From Fibrobacterota bacterium (GTDB lineage Bacteria; Fibrobacterota; Fibrobacteria; UBA11236): DNA of 64,000 bases. The stretch is taken from the NCBI GenBank assembly GCA_947482115.1, contig CANKII010000001.1, forward strand, positions 186,001 to 250,000, in the 5' to 3' direction. Shown in pieces: positions 33,909 to 42,732 of this stretch. How positions within the stretch are numbered: position 1 is the first letter of the stretch; the number at the start of each line of letters is the position of its first letter. The position numbers and the translations under genes are program-made. Below the pieces are notes generated by a model that was not told the DNA's origin, did not search any database, and was given only the letters and a program-made list of their open reading frames with translations.

Positions 33909-35222
33909 TCAGCTTTTAAATTCCGCTTGCCCTGAGCTTGTCGAAGGGTCCAATGCTTTTTTCTTCGCTTCCACCAGCAAAGTGTATTTGCTCACGATGT
34001 TTGTTCTTAATTCCGCAGGCTCATTTCCTGTTTCCAACATCTCCAGAAAGACATTCCGGGCTTCCCCGAAATGTTGTTCATGCGTGGTGCGGAGGGGTTG
34101 GGGGATATCAATGATGAAATCGTTTTCTTCCCGTCGTAGGGATAGCCCGGGATAATCTTTCTGATGCTTGTCTAAAACCGCTTGAACGGGTCTGACAAAA
34201 GAATCCGGATTGGAATGTGGGGTAATCAGGAACTCCGACTGATAATTTTTTTCCGATAATTGCCTCACCGACAAGTTTGCTTTTGTACCCCGGATAAGGG
34301 AATAGTGTGTGTCTCCGCTTCCGGCAGGAGGTTCGACATTCCAGAGAACACGGATATGAACGGGAATGCCTTTGACGCGATATTCGATTTCACCATTGCA
34401 ATAACATTGCAGAACTGAATTCTTCACGTTTTCCAAAACCGAAGCAGGGAATTCGGAATGCTGGGTGATGGCGGAGAACTTTTCGAGTGAAACGGTCGTA
34501 GCCCAGCGTGCGGCCTTTTGGATTTGAATATCCTTTGCGAACTCGATCTTTTCACCGGGGAACAGCATCCACTGTGTCATATCCACAAGATGTGTGGTGA
34601 CATCCACGATGCCTTCGCCTTGAATGTTCACATCGAAATACCATGGCGGTCGTTTCAAGGGTTTGCCGTTCACAATCTTCAACAGATGATGTACGGATTC
34701 CTTGAAAATGGTGGGTTTGCCATGCGGGTCGACAAACGGTCTACCAAATACGTCGGGTTCAGCCAGAAACATTTTCTGAAGAACCGTGGTGATTTCAAAC
34801 CGTTCCGTCATGATATCGGTGGTCAACGGGCGTTGGGAGTCCAATGCAGCACGCAGGAATTCGAGATTCTTTTCTTCAGTCACCCATGGCTTGTCTGCGA
34901 AGATGGAAAATCCGGCGCGATTCAATTGCTCGATACTCGCGATCTTGCTGTTGTTCTTTCCCGCCAAAATCACAATGTCGGCTTTATGTTCGCGAATCAA
35001 AACTTCGAGCGAATCTTCGCCTTTATACACATACAAATTCCAATGTGTGGGGGATTGTTCCCGCGCATTGAAATCCCGGATATAATTGCAGAAGGTTTGC
35101 AGCTCTTCGCCATCGGGAGCATAGACGTACACGTCATCGGCGAGAGCGGGGTGGGAATCGCGCAGGCTTAAAGCCGCATGGAAATGACCGGGATTCAACA
35201 CCGCGATGGTGTGTTGTTTCAT
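33909..35222 (-). CDS. Putative oxidoreductase with Gfo/Idh-like N-terminus and special C-terminal domain
   Basis: 437 residues. The N-terminus (IAVLNPGHFHAALSL) is a Rossmann start in which the glycine pattern is altered. ADIVILAGKNNSKI and ADKPWVTEEKN correspond to the NAD-binding and EKP regions of Gfo/Idh proteins. The C-terminal half looks like the domain annotated as putative oxidoreductase C-terminal. The natural end was probably KKKALD: the last residues, PSTSSGQAEFKS, come from a 19-bp repeat at 33930-33948. It lies three bases after the mraY-like gene. Substrate unknown. Confidence 0.75.
   Translation of the reverse strand: MKQHTIAVLNPGHFHAALSLRDSHPALADDVYVYAPDGEELQTFCNYIRDFNAREQSPTHWNLYVYKGEDSLEVLIREHKADIVILAGKNNSKIASIEQLNRAGFSIFADKPWVTEEKNLEFLRAALDSQRPLTTDIMTERFEITTVLQKMFLAEPDVFGRPFVDPHGKPTIFKESVHHLLKIVNGKPLKRPPWYFDVNIQGEGIVDVTTHLVDMTQWMLFPGEKIEFAKDIQIQKAARWATTVSLEKFSAITQHSEFPASVLENVKNSVLQCYCNGEIEYRVKGIPVHIRVLWNVEPPAGSGDTHYSLIRGTKANLSVRQLSEKNYQSEFLITPHSNPDSFVRPVQAVLDKHQKDYPGLSLRREENDFIIDIPQPLRTTHEQHFGEARNVFLEMLETGNEPAELRTNIVSKYTLLVEAKKKALDPSTSSGQAEFKS
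33930..33948. repeat. CCCTGAGC...GTCGAAGGG short repeat, copy 2
   Basis: CCCTGAGCTTGTCGAAGGG overlaps the last codons of the oxidoreductase gene (33909-35222) and adds STSSGQA to its end. It differs from the copy at 54478 by one base. Confidence 0.75.
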
Positions 35223-35225
35223 GGA

Positions 35226-36377
35226 CTAGCGCACCTTGAAGAAGATGAGGCTTCCCAGAATCAGGGCCAGAATGGAAACCATATGAAAGCGCCAAATGAT
35301 TTTGGAATTCGTCGCCTGACTGGAGTCGAATTTTCCCTTCCACTTCATTTGGTAATGATGATGCAGGGGCGCTCTCAGAAAGATTCGTTTGCCCTGGTGA
35401 TCCGCTGAAAAGCGCCGTGTGAATTTAAAGCCGGTGACTTGAAGCAGAACGGACAATGCTTCGGCGACAAATACCGCGCCGACAATGGGAAGGAATAATT
35501 CGATTTTCAAAAGCACGAACATCATGCCAATGGCTCCGCCCAGTCCAATGGAACCTGCGTCTCCCATGTAAATCTCGGCCGGCGGACTGTTGTACCAGAG
35601 ATAAGCCAGCATGGACCCGATGATGGCCATACAGATGGGGAAGAGTTCATCGCCACCGGGAATGTAGGGAATAAGGAAGTACTTCGAAAAAATCACATTG
35701 CCGGAGATGTAAGCCACGACTCCAGCGAACAAGGCCGTGGTGATAATGGGCATGCTTACCAGAGAGTCCAATCCATCCGTGAAATTGGCACCATTAGCGC
35801 TGGCCGTGGTGACCAGACAAATGAGTGCGATGAACCCCCATTTGGGAAGATAGGGAAACCATACTTCCGGTTTGACGAAGGGCAATGTGACGTGACCTGA
35901 GAGGCCGGGAATGAACTTGTAAGCAAATGCTGCTACAGCCACCGAAAACAGGATGTACAGGGACATACGCAGGCTGGCGGAAATTCCGTCCGCTTTTTCC
36001 TGATAATGCGTCTTGGAGATTTTCCCCTGTGCCACAAGGCGTTTGGTGCGGACTTTCATCAGGTCATCCACGGCGCCAATGATGGCATAGGCCCCGAGAA
36101 TGATCAAGGTCGAAATGGAATAGGCATTCAGGCGTGCGAAAGTCAGTGAGGCGATAATCACAGTAACGACCAGCAGAATACCGCCAAGAATGGGGGGCGA
36201 TTTTTTGCCGTGGGCATCAAAGTCTGAAGTAGCATCCAAGCGGTTTAACAAGGCGATATAAGCCGGCATTGCGAGGAACACCAGCAAGGCTGAAAGCAAA
36301 GATGCCGCTCCTGCACGAAACAATCGATCTTCGAAAAGGTGAATATGCGTGAGGTGAAAAAGAAAAAGGGAGAGCAT
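35226..36377 (-). CDS. mraY: Phospho-N-acetylmuramoyl-pentapeptide transferase (MraY-like)
   Basis: 383 residues with about ten transmembrane helices. The catalytic landmarks of MraY are visible: the Asp pair in IIGAVDDLMKV, NGANFTDGLDSL, the Asp in YMGDAGSIGLGG and the histidine cluster in RAPLHHHYQMKW. It transfers phospho-MurNAc-pentapeptide to undecaprenyl phosphate, making lipid I. The start at 36377 lies one base after the upstream stop; an in-frame start at 36398 would overlap that gene. Unusually, no mur or fts genes are beside it. The alternative is a WecA-like enzyme, but the HHH motif favours MraY. Confidence 0.88.
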   Translation of the reverse strand: MLSLFLFHLTHIHLFEDRLFRAGAASLLSALLVFLAMPAYIALLNRLDATSDFDAHGKKSPPILGGILLVVTVIIASLTFARLNAYSISTLIILGAYAIIGAVDDLMKVRTKRLVAQGKISKTHYQEKADGISASLRMSLYILFSVAVAAFAYKFIPGLSGHVTLPFVKPEVWFPYLPKWGFIALICLVTTASANGANFTDGLDSLVSMPIITTALFAGVVAYISGNVIFSKYFLIPYIPGGDELFPICMAIIGSMLAYLWYNSPPAEIYMGDAGSIGLGGAIGMMFVLLKIELFLPIVGAVFVAEALSVLLQVTGFKFTRRFSADHQGKRIFLRAPLHHHYQMKWKGKFDSSQATNSKIIWRFHMVSILALILGSLIFFKVR

Positions 36378-36378
36378 G

Positions 36379-37356
36379 TCAGACGGCTTTCTGGGCAACG
36401 TGTTCGGAGGACAGGCGTGTTTTTATTTCTCCGTAGAGATCGCGAAGGCTGTCCTCCAGTGAAATCATGGGTTTCCAACCGGTCAGGGCCATGAGTTTTT
36501 CCGGGGAGCCGACGAGCAGGGGGATGTCGATGATGCGTTCCAATGCAGGATTGATGCGGGTTTCAATGGGACAGCGGGAAAGGCTGATGAGGAATTGCAC
36601 CAAATCCCGGATGGTGCGGACCTTGCCGGAACAAACATTATAGATGTCTCCGGTTTTTCCGCGCTTGACAAGCAGAGCCATGGCTCGGGCTTGATCCCGA
36701 ACATCGAGATAATCGCGCGATACATCCAGATTACCGGTGTAAATCACGGTTTCACCGTCGTTCAATTCGATGGAGGCGATTTGGGAGGCTGCGGAGGAGA
36801 GAACAAACTTGCGATCCTGAAAGGGACCGGTGACGCCAAAGGGGCGTGCGATGACTATGTCGAGATTGTAGGCGGCGATGAATTGCCTGGCCACCAGTTC
36901 ACAGGAGCCCATGGCCGTGGCATAGGGTGTAAAGGGAAGGGGAACATCGGTTTCACGATGGATGACATCCATCACGCCTTTGCCTCCGCCATAAATTTCG
37001 GCTGAGGAAACAAAAAGCACGCGGGACTTGGGCACGGCCTGCCGCGTAGCTTCCAGCAGGTTGTAAACCCCGATGATGAAAAAATGCAGCAGGGATGCGG
37101 GTTTTAGCCCCGTTGTACCCAAGGAAAACTCCTGGGATACCAGGTGATAAATCTCCGTTGGCTTCCATTCGGAAAACAGGGAATGGACTTGTTTGTAATC
37201 GGAGAGGTCGGTAGCCACATAACGAACATGGGGGAGGCGCAGGGGTTCCGGAGGCAATTCCGAGGAAAGGGCGATGACGTCTTCTTCAGTATGGGGCAGC
37301 AAATTCAAAAGGTGATAGCCGAGACAACTGTTGCACCCGGTGATGAGAATACTCAT
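36379..37356 (-). CDS. Extended-SDR NAD-dependent epimerase/dehydratase-like protein with altered active site
   Basis: 325 residues. The fold is that of GDP-mannose dehydratase/epimerase proteins: ILITGCNSCLGYHLL at the N-terminus, VRYVATDLSDY, IYHLVSQEFS, FVSSAEIYGG, and a C-terminal region with DVSRDYLDVRDQARAM and YNVCSGKVRTIRDL. Two canonical features are changed: the middle glycine of TGxxGxxG is Ser, and the catalytic Tyr-x3-Lys reads YATAM, with Met in place of Lys. It may therefore be catalytically impaired or use another mechanism. It overlaps the aroKB gene (ATGA) and precedes mraY. Confidence 0.8.
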   Translation of the reverse strand: MSILITGCNSCLGYHLLNLLPHTEEDVIALSSELPPEPLRLPHVRYVATDLSDYKQVHSLFSEWKPTEIYHLVSQEFSLGTTGLKPASLLHFFIIGVYNLLEATRQAVPKSRVLFVSSAEIYGGGKGVMDVIHRETDVPLPFTPYATAMGSCELVARQFIAAYNLDIVIARPFGVTGPFQDRKFVLSSAASQIASIELNDGETVIYTGNLDVSRDYLDVRDQARAMALLVKRGKTGDIYNVCSGKVRTIRDLVQFLISLSRCPIETRINPALERIIDIPLLVGSPEKLMALTGWKPMISLEDSLRDLYGEIKTRLSSEHVAQKAV

Positions 37357-38993
37357 GCACCTTCCCCGGTCACCGCTTTGAATGCATTGCGCACGGCTTC
37401 TTCAGGGGGATTGGTCACGGGAATTACTTCGCCAATGCGTGTCGGCAGAATGAACACCCTGCGGCCCGCAGAGGCTTTCTTGTCACGGCTCATCGCATCC
37501 CATGCTTTGTCAGCGTTAAACACACCGGGAAATTTTCTGGGCATTTCCAAACGATCGAGCAGGGCATCATGACGCGCGGCATCCTGCGCGGATATCATGT
37601 TTAATTTGGCAGCCAATCGAGCGGCACAGCGCATTCCCAGTGCCACGGCCAATCCATGGGAAAGCCCCTCATAGCCCATGAGAAATTCAAAGGCATGACC
37701 GAAGGTATGGCCGTAATTTAGAGTGGCGCGGCCGCCGTTTTCGTTGAGTTCCCGTTCATCATTCCCGACTACTTCGGATTTGATGGCACAAGAGCGGCGG
37801 ATGAGATGCTTCAAAACGGCGGGTTCCTTGCGCAACACCGCTCCGGCGTTCTGCTCGAGATAATCGAAGAACTCGGCATCGTGAATCACGGCATACTTGG
37901 CCACCTCGGCCAAACCGGCGAGGAATTCGTTATGAGGCAAAGTGGAAAGAGTGTTCAAACTGATGGCCACGGCCCGGGGTTGATGAAAGGCGCCGATCAG
38001 GTTTTTCCCGAGCGGATGGTTCACTCCGGTTTTGCCGCCTACGCTGGAATCAACCATGGAGAGCAAGGTGGTGGGAACTTGAATGAAGTTAATCCCGCGC
38101 AGGAAGACGGAAGCGGCAAATCCAGCCATGTCTCCCACAACTCCACCGCCACAGGCAACGAGAGTTGTCTTGCGTGAAAATCCCTGTCGCAACATCCAGG
38201 TCAACAGCTTTTGAATGGAACCGATGTTCTTTTCAGTCTCGCCGCCCTTCCAATAGAAAGATTGGCAGTTTCCCAATGAAAGCCGCAGGTTCTGCAACAG
38301 GGATCCCTGCGCAGCCTTTACGGGTTGTTCAGACACCAATGCGAATACCGGCGAACATCCCATTTTCTCCGCAATGGAGTCCAAATGCTCGGAGAGATCT
38401 TCCTCGATGTAAATCGGATAACGTCGATCGCCGAGTTCCACCCAAAGGGGTTTGAGTTCCTCGACTTGCAAGCGGTGAATGATGCGTCGTGTGAAAATGT
38501 GATAGGGCGTGGATTCTTCGGACTCGAAACGAAGGTCGGCCAGATTGTAGAGATGCTGGCGTTCGGCGAGCATGGTCCGGATTTTTTCCAGTTTGGCGTG
38601 ATCATCCAAATCCGCCAGCAGGGGACGTGAATCCTTTTTACGGTTGACCCGCTCCAAAATCACTTCCGGAGTCGCTTCCAGACAAACCAACACTCCATTT
38701 TGCCGGATCAATTCAATGGCTTTGGGATTCAGGAGGGTCCCACCACCCAAGGAGGCGACCATGGGACCTTGTCCGCAGATTTCGCGCAGCACTTCCAGTT
38801 CCAATTGACGGAAGGCTTCCTCGCCCTGTTCGGCAAAGAGTTGCGGAATGGTCTTTCCGGTTTTCTCTTCCACCAATTTGTCGGTGTCAAAAAACTTCCA
38901 GCCCAACGATGCAGCGATCAATGCACCGATCCGGCTTTTGCCGGAGGCCATGAAGCCGGTAAAGAAAATGCTGCGGGTTAAAGGCAGTTTCAT
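37353..38993 (-). CDS. aroKB: Bifunctional shikimate kinase / 3-dehydroquinate synthase
   Basis: 546 residues and two complete enzymes in one chain. Residues about 1-175 are shikimate kinase, with P-loop GFMASGKS, FDTDKLVEEKTGKTI, FRQLE and LGGGTLL. Residues about 180-546 are 3-dehydroquinate synthase, with ACGGGVVGDMAGFAAS, PTTLLSMVDSSVGGKTG, GLAEVAKYAVI and the zinc ligands in LNYGHTFGHAFE. They catalyse steps 5 and 2 of the shikimate pathway. Gene fusions of this kind are known in other bacteria. It overlaps aroE by four bases (ATGA). Confidence 0.96.
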   Translation of the reverse strand: MKLPLTRSIFFTGFMASGKSRIGALIAASLGWKFFDTDKLVEEKTGKTIPQLFAEQGEEAFRQLELEVLREICGQGPMVASLGGGTLLNPKAIELIRQNGVLVCLEATPEVILERVNRKKDSRPLLADLDDHAKLEKIRTMLAERQHLYNLADLRFESEESTPYHIFTRRIIHRLQVEELKPLWVELGDRRYPIYIEEDLSEHLDSIAEKMGCSPVFALVSEQPVKAAQGSLLQNLRLSLGNCQSFYWKGGETEKNIGSIQKLLTWMLRQGFSRKTTLVACGGGVVGDMAGFAASVFLRGINFIQVPTTLLSMVDSSVGGKTGVNHPLGKNLIGAFHQPRAVAISLNTLSTLPHNEFLAGLAEVAKYAVIHDAEFFDYLEQNAGAVLRKEPAVLKHLIRRSCAIKSEVVGNDERELNENGGRATLNYGHTFGHAFEFLMGYEGLSHGLAVALGMRCAARLAAKLNMISAQDAARHDALLDRLEMPRKFPGVFNADKAWDAMSRDKKASAGRRVFILPTRIGEVIPVTNPPEEAVRNAFKAVTGEGA

Positions 38994-39859
38994 ACGAGTG
39001 CCTTTTGAAGTTTCTGCTGATTGCGAATGCCCTCATAAAAGAAAGCCGGATCCGGATCGACTCCCGTCCACAGTTTGAAAGAGGCGATACCCTGATGCAC
39101 CAGCATGGCCAAACCTCCAACGGTTTGACAACCTTGCTTTCGGGCATCCTGCAACAAACGGGTTTCTTCAGGATTATAAATCAGGTCGTAAATAATCTGG
39201 TCTTTGCGCAGCCAGTCCGATTGCAACGGGCTTTGCCCTGCATTGGGAAACATGCCCACAGGCGTAGCGTTCACGATGACTTCGAATTCACCCGCGTGTT
39301 TGGAATATTCCGCCAAATCCAAAACTTCCAAAGTCTGATGGATCTTCTCATGGACTTCATGAGCCAATGCTTTGGACTTGGAAACATCCCGTGCTGCCAC
39401 AATGACGCGGCTGGGTTTAGCCATGAGAAGCAAAGTGAAAGCCAAGGTACGGGCCGTTCCTCCGTTACCAAGGATGACGACGGTTTTTCCATCGAAGCTG
39501 TGTCCGGCCTCCCGGAATCCGGCCAGAAATCCTTCCAGGTCGGTCGTGGTGCCGGACAATTTTCCGTTCTTGCAAACGATGGTGTTCACTCCACCGATGA
39601 TTCGTGAAAGTTCGGAAACTTCATCGAGAAAGGGAATCACTGCCAACTTATGCGGAATAGTGACGTTGACTCCCAGAAATTCCAGCTCGCGAATGGCCTT
39701 GAGGCAAGCTTCCACTCCGCGAGTTTCAACCTTCAAGGGAAGATAGACGAGATCCAATCCCAATTTTTCAATTGCCGAATTGTGCATGGCAGGGGAATAC
39801 GAATGCGACAGGGGGTTTCCCAGAAGACCGAGCAGGCGTGTGGTGCCACGAATCAGCAT
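38990..39859 (-). CDS. aroE: Shikimate dehydrogenase
   Basis: 289 residues from the ATG at 39859. The open frame extends to 40000, but those 47 residues overlap the upstream BatA-like gene and lack family similarity. Substrate binding is in NPLSHSYSPAMHN, the catalytic Lys in NVTIPHK and Asp in TTTDLEGF. The NADP motif is GNGGTARTLAF, a variant of the usual GAGGAAR, followed by VNATPVGMFP. It reduces 3-dehydroshikimate to shikimate. It is directly followed by aroKB, so three pathway steps are co-expressed. Confidence 0.93.
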   Translation of the reverse strand: MLIRGTTRLLGLLGNPLSHSYSPAMHNSAIEKLGLDLVYLPLKVETRGVEACLKAIRELEFLGVNVTIPHKLAVIPFLDEVSELSRIIGGVNTIVCKNGKLSGTTTDLEGFLAGFREAGHSFDGKTVVILGNGGTARTLAFTLLLMAKPSRVIVAARDVSKSKALAHEVHEKIHQTLEVLDLAEYSKHAGEFEVIVNATPVGMFPNAGQSPLQSDWLRKDQIIYDLIYNPEETRLLQDARKQGCQTVGGLAMLVHQGIASFKLWTGVDPDPAFFYEGIRNQQKLQKALV

Positions 39860-39870
39860 AGTGGAAGGGC

Positions 39871-41823
39871 TCAATCCCGCGCAGCCGAAATTGGGGCGGG
39901 TCTCAGGCGAAGGGATACAACGCCTTCGAGGAAAAGTAGTAACGCGGCCAGTATCAACAGCGGTAATCGAAGCCTGAAACCGCCGTAGAGGGTTCGCCAA
40001 TCCGCATCGGCTTCGCGTACGAGAACCTGACTGCGGGATTCACCCAATCCCTCCATGAACCGGCCTTTGGATCCTTCCTCCGTTTGAAGTCTGTTTTCGG
40101 CGAGTCCCACCGCCAGCCATGATGTATCCGCACCCTTGTCACGATGCAATTCCAGTCGATAGATTCCCAAATGATCGAAGGGGCCTATGCGCCATCCATC
40201 CGGATCGCGTTGCGTTCGTGAAAATGTCGTTCCCGTTTCATCCGTGACCCGGAGTTCGTCGGATTCTCCCGAGGCCAGAAGAAAGGTGGAGTCGGAGGCT
40301 ACCCATTGAAGTCCGGAATGGACCATTGAAGAACCCGAGACAAAAGCTGGATGAATAAGTGCGGGCCATGGTCCGAGTCCCAGATCCGTCCATTCCCGAT
40401 CGTTGATGTCGGTGGTCCACAACAGCAACGAGCCCCTTCCGGTTTTGCAATAAATAAGAATGGGATCAGTTCCGGAGGAAAGTAAAACTGTGGCCTTCGC
40501 GCCTGGCGACAGTGCGAGATGGGTTGTCACTTTTCCCGGGTCCCCCCAAGTCCCCACATGCATTCCCAGAGAGGCGAACGCGGCTGCATGGACTTGAACG
40601 GCAGCGGCATCCTGCCTTTTCAACTGCGTGAGCCGTCCGATGTCGAGAGGTTCCAGCAAACTTCGATTGAGCAAAGCCATGTCCGTGTTGGAACCCAGTC
40701 CCAGAATGACTTTGCCTCCGCCCCGCGCAATTTCAGCGGCCCGTCCCACAAGTCCCGCATCCATTTCCTTCGGATCGGCGAGGTAAAGAAAATCACAGGG
40801 TTCGGAACCCGGACCATGTGAGTCCGCAAAAGATTTTATTTGCAGGCGCAGTCCTCCGCGTCCCAAACTGGCAAGCGAGGCAAAGGCGTTTCCCACGTGA
40901 CACAGAGTCAACGGCGGCGGAATGCGCGCGATGATGGCGGCGGCAGGGTAGGCAAAGCCATCGCCTTGGGGCGGGGGAAGCGAAAGCTCCCCGCGAATCC
41001 AGCCCGGCTGTGAAAAGGGAACCTGCAATTCAATGCTGTCTTTGGCCGTGGAGATTGCACGTGGCGAGCCTCCTGATGGAGTCCAAAAAACCTCACCGGA
41101 AGCGGGATTTGAAGAGGAGAACCGGGTTTTCAACGAGGCGATGTTTTCCTTGGGAAAATTCAAACTCCAATGCGTGAATGGTGCGAGATGCCCGCTTGCT
41201 TCAGGATATTCGGTCAATACCACGCGAAGGCCGGGATTTTCCGTCAAGGCTTTGATGAGCAGTGGGCGGGATTCTTCCATATCCGACCAGTCGAATACGG
41301 GTAAATGAATATGGACCGGGGATTGCCCATGAGCTTCCTTCAACAATTTTGAAAGTGCATCGGAATACCGGCCGAAACGTGCCGATGAAATGCGATTGGA
41401 AGCATCGGGAAGAACAAATTCCACATGACCGTGTCCGAGGGTCAAGGAATCCAGCCCGCGTTGCATTCCTTCCAAATCCTGCAGCACGGTTTTGTCTTTT
41501 GTTTTGGCAAGCGGAATGGCTCCATAGGCTCCGTTGTGAATCAACAAGCCTGTGGCAACAGGCGGAGCGAAACCATGACGCGGTCGCCATAACAGATTGG
41601 CCGCAGCTAACAGCAGGAAAAGAATGGCGAGGGTACGGAGCAGAAGTTGCAGCCAGTTTTTCAGCTTATGGCGGCGCATGGCCTGCGTCAACTGGCCGCG
41701 CACTGGCAGGAGGCTGGGAAAATCTTTCAGCGTGGGTTGTGAACGCCCGAGGAAATGAATGACCAGCGGCGCTGCGAGCAGTGGAATGAACCACAAGGCA
41801 AAGGGATTTAAGAGACCGAACAT
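39871..41823 (-). CDS. BatA-like double-transmembrane protein with large extracytoplasmic region
   Basis: 650 residues. The N-terminus LNPFALWFIPLLAAPLVIHFLGR and a second helix (about 60-80, LLLRTLAILFLLLAAANLLW) form the N-terminal double-transmembrane domain of the aerotolerance (Bat) family. A C-terminal helix (LRLPLLILAALLLFLEGVV) comes before a short tail. The long middle part has no VWA metal site that I can see; it resembles the gatekeeper-like regions of related planctomycete and Bacteroidetes proteins. It lies three bases after a DUF58 gene, the usual partner. Function unknown, probably envelope-related. Confidence 0.82.
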   Translation of the reverse strand: MFGLLNPFALWFIPLLAAPLVIHFLGRSQPTLKDFPSLLPVRGQLTQAMRRHKLKNWLQLLLRTLAILFLLLAAANLLWRPRHGFAPPVATGLLIHNGAYGAIPLAKTKDKTVLQDLEGMQRGLDSLTLGHGHVEFVLPDASNRISSARFGRYSDALSKLLKEAHGQSPVHIHLPVFDWSDMEESRPLLIKALTENPGLRVVLTEYPEASGHLAPFTHWSLNFPKENIASLKTRFSSSNPASGEVFWTPSGGSPRAISTAKDSIELQVPFSQPGWIRGELSLPPPQGDGFAYPAAAIIARIPPPLTLCHVGNAFASLASLGRGGLRLQIKSFADSHGPGSEPCDFLYLADPKEMDAGLVGRAAEIARGGGKVILGLGSNTDMALLNRSLLEPLDIGRLTQLKRQDAAAVQVHAAAFASLGMHVGTWGDPGKVTTHLALSPGAKATVLLSSGTDPILIYCKTGRGSLLLWTTDINDREWTDLGLGPWPALIHPAFVSGSSMVHSGLQWVASDSTFLLASGESDELRVTDETGTTFSRTQRDPDGWRIGPFDHLGIYRLELHRDKGADTSWLAVGLAENRLQTEEGSKGRFMEGLGESRSQVLVREADADWRTLYGGFRLRLPLLILAALLLFLEGVVSLRLRPAPISAARD

Positions 41824-41826
41824 CTT

Positions 41827-42714
41827 TTAATTCCGGGGCAGGATGGCACGCAGGGAAAGATCACAAGGCCAGTCCACTTGAATGGGAACAAGGCGAACAC
41901 CGAGTTTGGAACACTCCTTCAGCATGCGTGCCGCGTGATCTTTAACCGCCTGCAAATAGGCTGAACGCGCCTGTGCCGAGGAGACTTCCAGTTCCTCCCC
42001 GGTTTCCAAATCCTTCAAACGAAAGGAGCCTTCGCTGAAAAATTCCGCTTCGTCACGTGTGCGCAACTGAACCAAAGTGGTGGTTTTGCTTTTGCGGCGT
42101 ATGCGCTGCAATCCTGCGGCAATCGCTTCCGGGTCCTGCCAGAGATCAGTGAACAGGAACACGAAGCTTTGACCGGTGATTCGCGGGGCAACTTCTGCGA
42201 ACAGGGTTTCGAGATCCGTTTTTCCTTCTGCCGTCAGCGATTCCAACCGGCGCAACAATTCGCGGGTGCGCAAAGGACCGCTTTCCGGCGGCAAGTATTC
42301 CTTCACATTCTTTCCGCCATAACCCAATGCCACGGCATCGCGCTGACGTTCAGCAAGCAAAGCCACGGAAGCAGCGAGAATGTTGGCGTATTCGAGTTTG
42401 CTGAATCCTACGCTTTGGGTGCTTTTGTACCCCATGGATGCGGAGGTATCGACAACCAGATGGACGGAAGCATTGGTTTCGTCGCGGTATTGGCGGATCA
42501 CCAGATGATCCCTGCGGCCAAATACTTTCCAGTCGAGATGCCGGATATCGTCACCCGGCGCATAGCCCTTGTATTGAGAAAATTCGGAGGAGTAACCGTG
42601 AAAAGGGGACGGATGCCAACCGGCCAAAGCACCTTCCAGCACGGCCTGTGCGCGAAGTTTGAGGCCGAGAATATGAGCCAGATACTCGGGAGTAAGGACG
42701 GTTTTCAGTTGCAC
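41827..42714 (-). CDS. DUF58-family protein (VWA-like)
   Basis: 295 residues. The DUF58 core SEFSQYKGYAPGDDIRHLDWKVFGRRDHLVIRQY spans about residues 43-80 and is followed by LVVDTSASMGYKS, a VWA metal-site-like DxSxS. Proteins of this family work with MoxR AAA+ ATPases and Bat proteins, perhaps in complex assembly. No moxR gene lies next to it, which is unusual. It starts 18 bases after hflX and is translated just before the BatA-like gene. Confidence 0.9.
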   Translation of the reverse strand: MQLKTVLTPEYLAHILGLKLRAQAVLEGALAGWHPSPFHGYSSEFSQYKGYAPGDDIRHLDWKVFGRRDHLVIRQYRDETNASVHLVVDTSASMGYKSTQSVGFSKLEYANILAASVALLAERQRDAVALGYGGKNVKEYLPPESGPLRTRELLRRLESLTAEGKTDLETLFAEVAPRITGQSFVFLFTDLWQDPEAIAAGLQRIRRKSKTTTLVQLRTRDEAEFFSEGSFRLKDLETGEELEVSSAQARSAYLQAVKDHAARMLKECSKLGVRLVPIQVDWPCDLSLRAILPRN

Positions 42715-42732
42715 GAAAACAATTCTTCCCGT

